From JAOAFZ01 sp964407325 (lineage in GTDB: Bacteria > Patescibacteriota > Microgenomatia > UBA1406 > GWC2-37-13): a DNA stretch of 59,886 nucleotides. Below are positions 51,680 to 59,886 of this stretch, one piece after another. Under the pieces are notes generated by a model. The model saw only the letters and a list, made by a program, of their open reading frames with translations, had not been told where the DNA came from and did not search any database. The stretch covers positions 1 through 59,886 of the forward strand of contig CAYOVA010000006.1 in the NCBI GenBank assembly GCA_964407325.1. The letters run 5' to 3'. The translations under genes and the position numbers were made by a program. How positions within the stretch are numbered: the stretch's first letter is position 1; each line of letters begins with the position of its first letter.

Positions 51680-52660
51680 ATGAGAAAAACGAGAAATAGC
51701 ACACCATTAAAAGCTTCTCTCAAACGGACAGCACGCACTCCCCGCTCTTCTAAAACAGCGGAACAAAAACTAACACAACAATCTGAGCAGTCATTTTATC
51801 TCCAGTATAGCCAGTATACCTGGCCAGGTTTGTATGCTCCAAAAATTGCCAAAGAATTACCAAACGATATTGAAGAAATTGGCTTGTTAGTTCGCAACCA
51901 GCTAACTCACCGCAAGGTACTCGAAAACGGCCGCCTTGGCGTTGAAATTCCCGAAGTGTATGGTGATATGACAAAAGTTCCCTGGTACCGCCAACCGGAA
52001 GATGATGTGTTTATTACCGCTGCCGCAATGCTGGCGGAAATATACCGGAGAGATCCGAAAGGCTTTCACCACAGAAGAGCGGAAGAGAATCGCATTATCC
52101 TAACATGTCGTTTTGTTGCGGTGCTTATGGCATCAATTCTCAAAACGAAAGGAATTCCCGCGCGTGTCCGCTCTGGTTTTGCTCCCTATTTCAATCTCTA
52201 TGGAGGGCGTGCTGCCGACCATTGGATAACCGAGTACTGGAATACGAAAGATCAGCGTTGGGTACGTGTTGATGTAGACGGGAGTTTAGAAGCCTATCTT
52301 GATTTTGATCCTTATGATATTCCAGATGGTACATTTATCTACTCGGCCGATGCCTGGCTTGATGTGCGTGAAGGGCGAAAATCCGGCGAAACTTTCTGGA
52401 ATGCAGCAGATCATACTGGTTTAATGGTTATTTCATGGGAGCTTTTCTACGACTTCCACTGTTTAATGAACAACGAAGTAATCTATATCCATGTACCTGA
52501 ATTCATTTATGGCCAATTTGACAAAATCGGTCCAAAGGAATTAGAAGAAATTGATGATCTTGCCCGGCTTATGCAAAAACCAGATGAAAACTTTGCCAAG
52601 CTCAAAGATATCTGGGAAAAAGAAACAAAGTACCGGATATTACGAGGCGGATTATTATGA
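51680..52660 (+). CDS. transglutaminase-like superfamily protein
   Basis: 326 residues, no signal peptide; a basic N-terminus (RKTRNSTPLKASLKRTARTP). The triad pattern of the superfamily is visible: Cys in NRIILTCRFVAVLMASIL, followed by KTKGIPARVRSGF, His in ADHWITEYW, and Asp in VRVDVDG. Such proteins act as peptidases or amidases, rarely as cross-linkers. The domain is embedded within a larger protein with an alpha-helical C-terminus. Convergent with the MFS gene at 52672 (11 nt). Confidence 0.82.
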   Translation: MRKTRNSTPLKASLKRTARTPRSSKTAEQKLTQQSEQSFYLQYSQYTWPGLYAPKIAKELPNDIEEIGLLVRNQLTHRKVLENGRLGVEIPEVYGDMTKVPWYRQPEDDVFITAAAMLAEIYRRDPKGFHHRRAEENRIILTCRFVAVLMASILKTKGIPARVRSGFAPYFNLYGGRAADHWITEYWNTKDQRWVRVDVDGSLEAYLDFDPYDIPDGTFIYSADAWLDVREGRKSGETFWNAADHTGLMVISWELFYDFHCLMNNEVIYIHVPEFIYGQFDKIGPKELEEIDDLARLMQKPDENFAKLKDIWEKETKYRILRGGLL

Positions 52661-52671
52661 TAGTACTTTTC

Positions 52672-54180
52672 TCAGGTACGCTTCTCTTCTTTAAGTAACG
52701 CCGAGGATACAATTCCTCCAGCGGCCAAAGTTGCACATAGAATAAGTTGTATTTTGTACGCTTCCAGAAAAGATTGTCTCATTTGCTTTTTAATTTCATT
52801 CTGAAGACCGGGAGGAAAGGCGCTCATATCAATTTGCATAAGCTTGTTACTTTCAGCTGATATAGTTTGAAAAACCGCTGGTGATAGATTCAGTGGCTTG
52901 AGTTCCCGACGTAAGATATGGTAAAACGAGGACGATAATACTGCGCCCAGTAATGCAATTCCCAGCAATCCTCCTATACGGGAGATGGCATTGTTAATTC
53001 CTGAAGCAGTTCCCGAATACTCCTCCGGTACAGACAGTGCGGTTTTGGTGAGCGAAGGAACAAAAATACCAAACCCAAGGCCGATGCAGAACATTCCCGG
53101 CAATACTTCACTTACATAGCGTGCGTTTTCTGTAGTGCGTAGCAGAAGTAGCAAGCCAAGCATTACCAGGCTTGAGCCTACCACCATAGGTTTTTTTGTG
53201 CCGTAAGTATCGGCAATAGTCCCGGAAAATACCGCCATAACAGCAATAACTATTGAAACCGGCATTAATGCTAAACCCGATTGGGTAGCGCTGTACCCGG
53301 CAACTTCCTGGAAAAACATCACACCAAAGAACGCAAGGGAACTAATAATACCGTAGAGCAAAAGGGTGTAGACATTTGCAAGTAATACGTTTCGTGTTAG
53401 TACCTCCGAAGATATAAGTGGCGAATGAACTTTTTTTTGTCGCCACACAAATAAACCCAGTAACAGCACACCCGCTGCAATAGAACCTTCAATCACGAGG
53501 TCTTCCCATGCCTGAGAGGATGATTGAATTAGTCCGTATGAAACTCCAAATAAACCCGTGCTTAGGAGTAGAATGCTAACCCAGTCTATCGATGCTTTCT
53601 TTAGCTTTTTGGTATCCGGTACAATCAGATACACAATTATAAAACCGACTATACCAAGCGGAACCAGAAGCAGAAAAATATTCTCCCAGGTAAGTGTATC
53701 TACAATGGTACCGCTTAAAAAAGGACCGGCAATGGTCATAATACCTGAAATTGCGCCCCATATCCCCAGTGCTCGTCCTCTCACTTCCGAAGAAAACGAA
53801 CTATTGATAATTGCAATGCTTTGCGGGACTATCATTGCGCCTCCGATGCCCTGGATGACACGGGCAAAAATCAGCATCCAGATATTGGCGGAGTATCCGC
53901 ATAAAGCCGAACCCAGTGTGAATAACGTCAACCCAATGAGCAGCAGCTGCCTGTGGCCGTATCGGTCACTTAACGATCCCATTGTCAAAATAAACACGCC
54001 GAGCATTAAGTTGTAGCTGTTAATTGCCCACTGGATAAGCGAAATATTCGTATCAAAATCAGCCTGGATTGAAGGGACAGCAACATTTACCGCAGTAGTT
54101 TCAAAAAAAACAATGCCACTAATTAAAATGGTCACCCCCAAAAGCAGTTGCGATTTTAAGCTGGAGAAGTTTTTGTACAT
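52672..54180 (-). CDS. MFS transporter, DHA2 (EmrB/QacA) family
   Basis: 502 residues with about 14 membrane segments, the DHA2 count. ETTAVNVAVPSIQADF in helix 1 (family motif D1), GSLSDRYGHRQLL (motif A), RVIQGIGGAMIVPQS (motif B) and GAISGIMTIAGPFLSG (motif C, antiporter). A proton-driven multidrug exporter is expected; substrate unknown. TAGAAT (54187-54192, minus) ends 6 nt before the ATG: predicted leaderless. Divergent from the sortase gene. Confidence 0.9.
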   Translation of the reverse strand: MYKNFSSLKSQLLLGVTILISGIVFFETTAVNVAVPSIQADFDTNISLIQWAINSYNLMLGVFILTMGSLSDRYGHRQLLLIGLTLFTLGSALCGYSANIWMLIFARVIQGIGGAMIVPQSIAIINSSFSSEVRGRALGIWGAISGIMTIAGPFLSGTIVDTLTWENIFLLLVPLGIVGFIIVYLIVPDTKKLKKASIDWVSILLLSTGLFGVSYGLIQSSSQAWEDLVIEGSIAAGVLLLGLFVWRQKKVHSPLISSEVLTRNVLLANVYTLLLYGIISSLAFFGVMFFQEVAGYSATQSGLALMPVSIVIAVMAVFSGTIADTYGTKKPMVVGSSLVMLGLLLLLRTTENARYVSEVLPGMFCIGLGFGIFVPSLTKTALSVPEEYSGTASGINNAISRIGGLLGIALLGAVLSSSFYHILRRELKPLNLSPAVFQTISAESNKLMQIDMSAFPPGLQNEIKKQMRQSFLEAYKIQLILCATLAAGGIVSSALLKEEKRT

Positions 54181-54216
54181 TGTTTAATTCTAGCGTATGC
54201 CCGATAATTGTATAGT
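54181..54216. promoter_or_regulatory. divergent leaderless promoters of MFS and sortase genes
   Basis: Minus: TAGAAT (54187-54192), 6 nt to ATG 54180. Plus: GATAAT (54203-54208), 8 nt to ATG 54217. A TATAGT directly abutting ATG 54217 is too close to serve as its -10. Confidence 0.5.
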
Positions 54217-54765
54217 ATGATTTCGCAGACTTTTATACACCGGGTAAATAACATCCTTTCCCTTATTGTAGTCTTGTTAGGTTTGTATATCGTCGTAGTT
54301 CCTTTTCTTCCCGAAGCTACTTTTGTTTTGCAAAATGGTTCAGTTCCGCAAGAAAGCGCTGCAGTCCAAAACTTGGGTGTAAACCGAGTTGTTATTCCGA
54401 AAATCCATGTAGACTCCCCTATTCTTGAAGGAACGTCCGCCGCGATATTGGACAGCGGTATCTGGAGAAGGCCGAAGACTGCCACTCCCGGTAATGGCAG
54501 TAATACGGTGCTTGTCGGGCATCGCTATTTATACACCTCCGGTCCCAATACCTTTTATCATTTACCTAAGCTGGTTGAAGGCGATGAAATAATTGTTATT
54601 TGGGGGAACAAAAAGTTTACCTACCAGATTGTTGAAACAAAAATAGTAGAACCATATGGACCAGCAATAGAACTACCTACTACTAGCGAAGTCCTTACGC
54701 TGTACACGTGTACTCCGCTATGGAACCCCACCCATCGATTTGTAGTTATTGCCAAACCAATATGA
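54217..54765 (+). CDS. sortase (class D/E-like)
   Basis: Transpeptidase that anchors surface proteins to the cell wall or links pilins. 182 residues from ATG 54217, rejecting the TTG at 54208. An N-terminal membrane segment (about 11-29), then the beta-barrel. Catalytic residues: His102 in VGHRYLY, Cys165 in TLYTCTP, Arg174 in HRFVVIA. The TLYTC motif fits housekeeping class D/E enzymes. The adjacent 975-residue surface protein on the other strand is a possible client, though no LPxTG is seen in it. The TGA overlaps the start of a small membrane ORF (ATGA). Confidence 0.92.
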   Translation: MISQTFIHRVNNILSLIVVLLGLYIVVVPFLPEATFVLQNGSVPQESAAVQNLGVNRVVIPKIHVDSPILEGTSAAILDSGIWRRPKTATPGNGSNTVLVGHRYLYTSGPNTFYHLPKLVEGDEIIVIWGNKKFTYQIVETKIVEPYGPAIELPTTSEVLTLYTCTPLWNPTHRFVVIAKPI

Positions 54766-54920
54766 TCTTTTCACGATTCAGGACAAAACATAAGTACGAT
54801 AAACCGACAGCCTGGGACTATAGTGAATTTTGTATTTTAGTAGTATTGCTGGCTGGTGCTATCGGGTTTATTTACTTCATGCACAGCAGTTACAGCACCC
54901 TGTTCCTGAGGTCTCTTTAG
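54762..54920 (+). CDS. 52-residue membrane microprotein coupled to sortase
   Basis: MIFSRFRTKHKYDKPTAWDY followed by one membrane segment (FCILVVLLAGAIGFIYFMHS) and a short tail. ATG overlaps the sortase stop (ATGA), the coupling used by true operons here. The basic N-terminus would stay in the cytosol. The last 84 nt run antisense to the end of the large surface-protein gene. It may be a sortase partner; without homologs a chance ORF cannot be excluded. Confidence 0.45.
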   Translation: MIFSRFRTKHKYDKPTAWDYSEFCILVVLLAGAIGFIYFMHSSYSTLFLRSL

Positions 54921-57764
54921 TTCTTCAGTAATGTAGTCAGGAAGCGGTGTGTAGTTTCTATTTTTCCGTTTCATATCGATAATCTTTAGTCCTGCTACAA
55001 TCACCACAATCATAAGACCCACGCCAAAGCTGGCGCTGATTGGGATACCTGCTTCCACAAGGCGTTCAATTTCAGGTTCATCAGATTCGTTTACACCACC
55101 AATATCCTGATCAAACGGGAGCTGTTTATAAATGTAGCGAACAACCGGTTCAACATATTCTTCCCGTACTACCTGTACAGCTTCTGTTACAGAAGATTGC
55201 TGGTTAGTTTGATTTTGAGCAGGTGCATGTGTGGGCGTTGGCGTTTTCGGTTTTGGAGTAACAGTGTGAGGTACAACCGATAAGGCAACTGGATCGGTAT
55301 CTTCATCGGAAACGGGACCAGTCACCGAAGCGCCACGAACTACAGCAGGGATAACAAATTCACCATCGGTTTTTTCTACTATGGCCTGGTATGTTATTAC
55401 AAAATGCTCCTGAGGTTGCAACTGTGTCGTTTCTGCAAGGTGCTCGGTATCGATTTTGCCTTCAAACGATTCGTTTATAATAAGATTTTCATCTGGAGCT
55501 TTGTGTTCTGTAATTTCTTCAAGCTTTTCCTGGAATGAACCGTCAGAGTCAAGATCACTATAAACTTGTATATTGTGGATTTCTACTGTTCCTTCATTAG
55601 CAACCGTGAGAGTAACAGGGATTGCTGCAGTTGTCGAATCAACCTCCTCTTTTTCTCCCAATTCCTGTGTCAAAACTATTTCCGCCTGTGGAGTTATTGA
55701 GATTGAGTCAGGAGTTGGTGTGGGCGTTTGCGTAGGAGTAGGCGTGGTCGCCGTGGGACTCGGTGTGATGGTAGGAGTGGGCGTTTGCGTGGGAGTGCTG
55801 GTAGGCGGTGTAACAACTGTAATTTGGGTGGTGTCACATACTTCATACTCAGAATCGGTGGCGCATAGTTCAAACACATACACTCCCGGATCCGAGAACA
55901 CAACTTCCGGGCGCAACGGATGCGTTTTCGTAAAGGTAACGGTTCCCCGACCTGAGGTTACTGTCCATGAGGTATTTACTGTCCCAGGTGGGTTTGGATT
56001 GCCGTCGTCTTCTACTGTTCCATTATGAGTTGCTGTTTCGTCTAAATATATTGTTTGCGTGGGACCTGCGTTTACTGAAGGCGGAAGGTTAACGAGAGTA
56101 GGTGTGGGGGTAATAGTTGGCGTAGGAGTATACGAAGGGGTGGGTGTAACAGTTGGACTCGGCACGGCAGTTGGTGTTGGTGTATGTGTCGGAAATGGCG
56201 TAGGTGTTTGCGTAGGGGTGCTAGTAGGAGAAGGTTCTTCAATTGCACTAGCAGTATACTGATTCAAAATAACCAGCCGGCGATCTGGGCGCGATTCTGT
56301 AAGTCCAATATGTCCATCAGAATTATGATTTCGGGTATCATCGTTCCCGGGGTTTGTATCAAAGAGCTGATCATCATAGGTATGGAAATCTTCTAAGGTA
56401 GAGATTGTTTCAGTATATTGGTCGTTGTATTGAGGTTCTTCCCACTTTCCGCCGGAGGCTTCCTGTTTTTCATAATAATAAGATCCAAGAGTAAGATTAG
56501 AGTATTTGGTACAATTTGCATCTTTTTTATTGTCATTTCCAATAATATCTGCGTTGTAGGTAAGAGGTGTGGTAAACGTACTAGTCCCAATTAAGCCAAT
56601 AGCATTTGAGATGGAAGTGTTGGCTTGCTTTCCCTTCATTTTAAAGACAATGTTAGGTATCGCTTTTCCGTCGACAATGGTTTTTTTCTGATCGACTATC
56701 AATACACAAACTTCGATTGAGCCTTTTATTGGTATAGGTGTAGGAGTGGCGGTGGGAGTCAGGGTATTAGTAGGTTTTGGAGTACTGGTAGGTGGAACGG
56801 TAGGAGTATTAGACGGTCGCGGGGTGGGCGTATTTGAAGGTTTGGGAGTGGGAGTAAGTGCATCAGCGCAGATAACACCTTTCGTAAATACTGAATTGAC
56901 TCCTCCATCGGGAGGCGGGATTTTTTTTATCTGTAAATAGTTTTTCCCGGGTTGCAGCATTTTTAAAGGAAATGTATAGTTCCCTGTGATATGTTCTTTG
57001 TCACTTGTCAGCTCTCCACCACCTGGGCTTTGATCGGTAAATGATCCAATTGTCTGGAGTGCATTTGTGTTGTTCCCCCAATGGAAAGAAAGCGTTTCAT
57101 AGGGTTGAAACTGTTTTGAATCTGAGGGCCAACTGGCGGGGATTTTACTTTTGGGTCCTGAGATCTGGCTGTATCCCTGGTCCCAACCATGCCCCTCTCC
57201 TTGTAATACCTGTACCGAGCCGGGGCGAGGAACAAAATCCTTCGGCAAGGACACAGTTACCAGTTGAGTGGCAGGTAACTGGGAAAAATTCCACGCCATG
57301 TTAAAAGTCCCAAATGTGGTTATTTGAGTAGTGTTTGCGGGGCAAGCAGGAAACGGTGGCTCACTTTGATTTTTTATGGGACTGGATGGCATTGTTGTTT
57401 GGTTTTCAGCAAGAGCATTGGCAGTATTGACCTTCTGTACCGCCCGTGTGGGAGTAACTGTAGGTAGTGGGGTCGCAGTATGTACTACTATCACCGGTGT
57501 ATTGCTTGGAAAAGAACCAGTTTCGTGTGTGTCAGTTGATTCCGGTGCAGCGGTACTGCTATCCCCTGCTATCCCAGCATTACTTTCGTTTACCAGTTGT
57601 TCCTCCTGCGTTCCTGTTATTACTACGGCGCTATTCTCTTCACCGAGAATGGCCGGCACATCTTGAACGGTCATCATTTCGCGGAAACCCGAGAAACCAA
57701 TTACTAACAAAATGGCAGTAAATGTGATAAAAATAAGGTATTTTCCGCGTCTAAAATCTTCCAT
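54837..57764 (-). CDS. large Pro/Thr-rich surface protein with PKD-like domain
   Basis: 975 residues. Membrane segment at about 9-25, an extracellular Ser/Thr-rich stretch, a beta domain (about 135-305), PT/NTP linkers, a Cys-containing domain (about 345-500, VCVLIVDQKKTIVDG), PTPTP stalks, a PKD-like domain (NAGPTQTIYLDETATHNGTV to ELCATDSEYEVCDTTQITVV), another beta domain (about 700-850, DUF11-like, with VTLTVANEGTVEIHNIQVYSD), and a C-terminal membrane segment (SASFGVGLMIVVIVAG) with basic KIIDMKRKNRNY and a cytosolic tail of 35 residues. No LPxTG is seen. Probably an adhesin or stalk protein. Sortase lies convergently at its end, and a two-component system lies upstream. Confidence 0.82.
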   Translation of the reverse strand: MEDFRRGKYLIFITFTAILLVIGFSGFREMMTVQDVPAILGEENSAVVITGTQEEQLVNESNAGIAGDSSTAAPESTDTHETGSFPSNTPVIVVHTATPLPTVTPTRAVQKVNTANALAENQTTMPSSPIKNQSEPPFPACPANTTQITTFGTFNMAWNFSQLPATQLVTVSLPKDFVPRPGSVQVLQGEGHGWDQGYSQISGPKSKIPASWPSDSKQFQPYETLSFHWGNNTNALQTIGSFTDQSPGGGELTSDKEHITGNYTFPLKMLQPGKNYLQIKKIPPPDGGVNSVFTKGVICADALTPTPKPSNTPTPRPSNTPTVPPTSTPKPTNTLTPTATPTPIPIKGSIEVCVLIVDQKKTIVDGKAIPNIVFKMKGKQANTSISNAIGLIGTSTFTTPLTYNADIIGNDNKKDANCTKYSNLTLGSYYYEKQEASGGKWEEPQYNDQYTETISTLEDFHTYDDQLFDTNPGNDDTRNHNSDGHIGLTESRPDRRLVILNQYTASAIEEPSPTSTPTQTPTPFPTHTPTPTAVPSPTVTPTPSYTPTPTITPTPTLVNLPPSVNAGPTQTIYLDETATHNGTVEDDGNPNPPGTVNTSWTVTSGRGTVTFTKTHPLRPEVVFSDPGVYVFELCATDSEYEVCDTTQITVVTPPTSTPTQTPTPTITPSPTATTPTPTQTPTPTPDSISITPQAEIVLTQELGEKEEVDSTTAAIPVTLTVANEGTVEIHNIQVYSDLDSDGSFQEKLEEITEHKAPDENLIINESFEGKIDTEHLAETTQLQPQEHFVITYQAIVEKTDGEFVIPAVVRGASVTGPVSDEDTDPVALSVVPHTVTPKPKTPTPTHAPAQNQTNQQSSVTEAVQVVREEYVEPVVRYIYKQLPFDQDIGGVNESDEPEIERLVEAGIPISASFGVGLMIVVIVAGLKIIDMKRKNRNYTPLPDYITEELKRPQEQGAVTAVHEVNKPDSTSQQYY

Positions 57765-58172
57765 GTATGTATTAGGTATGTTATTAGTGAAATTTCATTG
57801 TAAAGAAATACACACTAAATATGCAACCGGAAAAAGATGGAGGTTTAGACTATTACAACGATCCTTTACAGTTAAAAAATGAGCTTTCAATCATAATTTT
57901 GTTACAGCTTTATCATTATATAGTATTACTAAGAAGGGCTAAATTATACAGGTAGGAAAGTGCGGATCACTGTATTAATCTAGTCAAAGATAATCGCGCG
58001 GTTTATGTGTTCGGAAGAACCCATCTCGTACCGGGAGAAGAGCAAGCTCCCGGATGTGTAAAGCATAAAGGAAAGTTAGGAAGGAAAAGAAGTGTAAGGT
58101 TTTCATATGCGTATTTCCTTGTACTTATAACAATTCCAGAATACACCTTACAGTATTAAGATTGAGTTAAGT
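57765..58172. other. 408-nt intergenic region with local RNA-like structure
   Basis: No credible ORF. Notable pairings: CCGGGAG (58031-58037) with CTCCCGG (58047-58053), GTTC-GGAA-GAAC (58009-58020, GNRA-like loop), and TGTAAGGT (58093-58100) with ACCTTACA (58145-58152). Plus-strand TATAGT/TATACA-like hexamers occur near 57920-57950. It could be the leader of the surface-protein gene, a terminator region of the two-component operon, or a small RNA gene. I do not recognise a known riboswitch, RNase P, SRP or tmRNA. Confidence 0.4.
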
Positions 58173-59039
58173 TTAGAATAAGATTGTGAACGTTGTAACG
58201 GAATGGGCGCTTTCTGCCTTTATTTTCCACCCATGAAGATCACAAATTTTTTTTACTATTGCCAATCCAATTCCATATCCTTTGGCGGAACGGGAAATAT
58301 CACTTTGGAAAAACCTGTCGAATATACGTTCAAGATCATCCGATGGAATGGTTTCCCCTGTATTGCCGATTTTTAAACTTGACTTAGATAGCTTTACAAC
58401 AAGCATCCCATTCATCTTGTTAAACTTGATCGCATTTTCCAGGAGATTACTTATACACCGTTCAATCAGTACCAAATCTCCTTTTACTTTGACTTGTGAA
58501 TCCATTTTTTTATCAACTGTAAGGTTCTTTTTTTTGATCTCCTGCATACAGCCTTTCAAGATTCGTTCTATTTCATTATTGAGGTTAATAGTGGCTGTAG
58601 TCATGGAAATTGAATCCAAACGTGCCAGTTCAAGCATTTTCTCTACAACGTTGTTTGCTTTTTTTATATACGATTTCGCTTCATCAATATACTTTTTGTA
58701 CTGCCTCGTTCGCAGTGCCAAATCAAGCGAAGAATTTGCTATACCAAGTGGTGTTTTTAACTCATGGGAAGCATCAATGGTAAACTGATCTAACCGGTTA
58801 AACATATCTTCCGCCGGCTTCATTGTTTCCTTTACAAAGAAATAACCGACAATAAAGGTAAGAATAGAGATAATAACGATCTCAATGGTAAGTACAATGG
58901 CAAATTCCATGAGGCGATTCAAAAAAACGCCATAATACATCATCTGATGTAACAGAAAACCGAAACTGAATAGAAATTGGAGTCCTGCCACAATCAAGGT
59001 AAACATCATGGCAAGCTTTACCTTTACTTCATTAAACAT
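58173..59039 (-). CDS. sensor histidine kinase
   Basis: 288 residues from ATG 59039, 4 nt after the regulator stop; the TTG at 59051 is less likely. Two membrane segments (about 9-30 and 41-66) with a loop of only about ten residues, so it probably senses within the membrane or via a partner. DASHELKTPLG is the H-box, NLLENAIKFN the N-box, GNTGETIP a G1 box with Asn for the usual first Asp, FDRFFQSD the F-box and GYGIGLAIVKKI the G2 box. Partner of the response regulator upstream. Confidence 0.92.
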   Translation of the reverse strand: MFNEVKVKLAMMFTLIVAGLQFLFSFGFLLHQMMYYGVFLNRLMEFAIVLTIEIVIISILTFIVGYFFVKETMKPAEDMFNRLDQFTIDASHELKTPLGIANSSLDLALRTRQYKKYIDEAKSYIKKANNVVEKMLELARLDSISMTTATINLNNEIERILKGCMQEIKKKNLTVDKKMDSQVKVKGDLVLIERCISNLLENAIKFNKMNGMLVVKLSKSSLKIGNTGETIPSDDLERIFDRFFQSDISRSAKGYGIGLAIVKKICDLHGWKIKAESAHSVTTFTILF

Positions 59040-59043
59040 AGGA

Positions 59044-59700
59044 TTACTCAATCATATACCCGCCGGGAGCAGTTTTAATGATATCTTTCCCGAGCTTTTT
59101 ACGAAGATACGCAATATGGACATCTACTGTTTGTGAGAACATGAGACTATCGAATTCCCCCCAAACCTGCTCGATAATAACATCACGTTCCTGAACTTGC
59201 CCTTTATGGAGTGCTAAATGTTCAAACAGAGCGTATTCTTTTGGAGCCAGTTTAACGACTTCACCATCTCTATATACTTGTTTCGAATTCATATCAATTT
59301 TTAAATCACCAACTTCTATCCGGGGATTTGCCTGTGAATGACTGCGTCTTATTACTGAGCGAACACGGGCTACCAGCTCGTCCATATCAAATGGTTTGGT
59401 AATATAATCGTCGGCACCAATGTTGAGCCCTTCAATAACCGAGTCTTTTGCTGTCCGAGCAGTAAGGATAACGATTGGCGTTTTAATCCCGCTATTGCGC
59501 CACTCGCGGGCGAGTGTCATGCCATCTTTTTTGGGAAGATTCAGATCCAGCACAATTGCTTCAAAGTGTTTTTCATTTTCAACCATTTCCTGAGCTTCTT
59601 CACCATCGTAGGCGACTTCCACTTTAAAACCTTCCAGTTCTAAATACTGCTTCATGTTTTTTACTAAGTCTTTCTGGTCTTCGACAATAAGTATTTTCAT
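59044..59700 (-). CDS. OmpR/PhoB-family response regulator
   Basis: 218 residues. Receiver domain with EDQKD acid pocket at about 7-11, phospho-acceptor Asp in LDLNLPKKDG (about 53), Thr and Lys in ILTARTAKD and DYITKPF. C-terminal winged helix (DLKIDMNSKQVYRDGEVVKLAPKEYALFEHL, split here by family structure, to VDVHIAYLRKKLG). Binds DNA as a dimer after phosphorylation by the adjacent kinase. Starts 3 nt after the htpX stop, so htpX, regulator and kinase appear cotranscribed. The downstream surface protein is a possible target. Confidence 0.94.
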   Translation of the reverse strand: MKILIVEDQKDLVKNMKQYLELEGFKVEVAYDGEEAQEMVENEKHFEAIVLDLNLPKKDGMTLAREWRNSGIKTPIVILTARTAKDSVIEGLNIGADDYITKPFDMDELVARVRSVIRRSHSQANPRIEVGDLKIDMNSKQVYRDGEVVKLAPKEYALFEHLALHKGQVQERDVIIEQVWGEFDSLMFSQTVDVHIAYLRKKLGKDIIKTAPGGYMIE

Positions 59701-59703
59701 AAG

Positions 59704-59886
59704 TTATTTCATTCTCATTAATCTGGCAATGCGCTTTTCTGTTGCAGGGTGAGTGGAAAATAGCTCCATAAGCCCCTGTGCATGGAAGGGGTTTTGGATA
59801 AACAGCGACGCGTAGGCCGGATTAACAGCCATCGGGTGATTCCGGGCTACACGTTCTATTTTAACGAGTGCATTGGCAAGGTCTTG
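59704..59886 (-). CDS. htpX: HtpX-like M48 zinc metalloprotease, C-terminal fragment
   Basis: Membrane protease that degrades misfolded membrane proteins. Only the last 60 residues are in the window: QDLANALVKIERVARNHP, then NPFHAQGLMELFSTHPATEK and RIARLMRMK. LFSTHPxTEKRI is the C-terminal hallmark of HtpX. The HExxH is outside the window. The stop is 3 nt before the response regulator start (TAACTTATG), so stress proteolysis and the two-component system probably share an operon. Confidence 0.88.
   Translation of the reverse strand, partial: QDLANALVKIERVARNHPMAVNPAYASLFIQNPFHAQGLMELFSTHPATEKRIARLMRMK

Noticed and set aside
55680..56250. GTGGGAGT/GTAGGAGT repeats on the plus strand
   Set aside because: They are the complement of PTPTP stalk codons in the 975-residue surface protein; plus-strand Val/Gly-rich frames here are shadows.
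57950..58080. RNase P RNA or SRP RNA
   Set aside because: GGAAAGTGCGG recalls the RNase P GAGGAAAGTCC box, and the GGAA loop recalls SRP helix 8, but the other conserved parts (ACAGAA, or the asymmetric SRP loop) are missing and the length does not fit.

Overview
The window looks like the chromosome of a Candidate Phyla Radiation (Patescibacteria) bacterium, most likely of the Microgenomates/WWE3 side. Signs seen directly: compact genes with 1-13 nt gaps or ATGA/TAATG overlaps, an rpsF-ssb-rpsR cluster with no rplI (L9) after it, an ADP-forming acetate-CoA ligase as the energy enzyme, many secreted Pro/Thr-rich ('PTPT') proteins, and very few Shine-Dalgarno sequences. Both TGA and TAG serve as stops, so UGA is not recoded. 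No rRNA, tRNA or CRISPR array was found. The lineage is inferred.

Layout. 1-4290: cell-surface polysaccharide genes (GT4 and GT2 glycosyltransferases, Wzt/Wzm-type ABC exporter) running into a PfkB sugar/nucleoside kinase and S-adenosylhomocysteinase. 5642-9710: pyruvate kinase, a GC-rich orphan gene, lepA. 9707-17232 (minus): five secreted or membrane-anchored proteins, namely two SurA/parvulin-like paralogs flanking three mosaic Cys-rich, Pro/Thr-rich, poly-Gln surface proteins. 17275-34867 (minus): housekeeping block with miaA, folD, gyrA, ppa, lepB, gyrB, rplL, rplJ, rpmE, a short prfA-like factor, hisS, htrA, ctpA, rpsR, ssb and rpsF. 34945-40166: a GT39-type glycosyltransferase, a SIMPL protein and a probable polymorphic metallopeptidase toxin with a small membrane immunity candidate. 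40173-54180: ABC-2 exporter, ADP-forming acyl-CoA synthetase, murF-like gene, cysS, two MFS exporters, a CsoR/FrmR-like repressor with a palindromic operator, trmH and a transglutaminase-like protein. 54217-59886: sortase with a coupled microprotein, a 975-residue PKD surface protein, a two-component system and the end of htpX.

Two expression styles coexist. About two dozen genes have a -10 hexamer (TATAAT-like) ending only 5-9 nt before the start codon, often with a TTGNNN -35 box 16-18 nt further up, which predicts leaderless mRNAs. In contrast, three single genes (7140-7865, 29983-30423, 45480-45680) are visibly GC-rich (about 57-63 % in counted stretches, against about 42 % in one counted adjacent line), have 25-45 nt leaders with strong Shine-Dalgarno sites, end in TAG and close with GC-rich hairpins. 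They look like foreign or separately evolving cassettes.

The most interesting system candidate is the toxin/immunity pair at 38387-40166. Its composition breaks inside the gene at about 39000: a GC-normal Gly-rich secreted N-terminus joins an AT-rich C-terminus with HELTH and a downstream EDFSE. It is followed at once by a 66-residue Cys-containing membrane protein with its own leaderless promoter overlapping the toxin stop. Second is the mosaic surface-protein cluster sharing a recurring eight-cysteine module.
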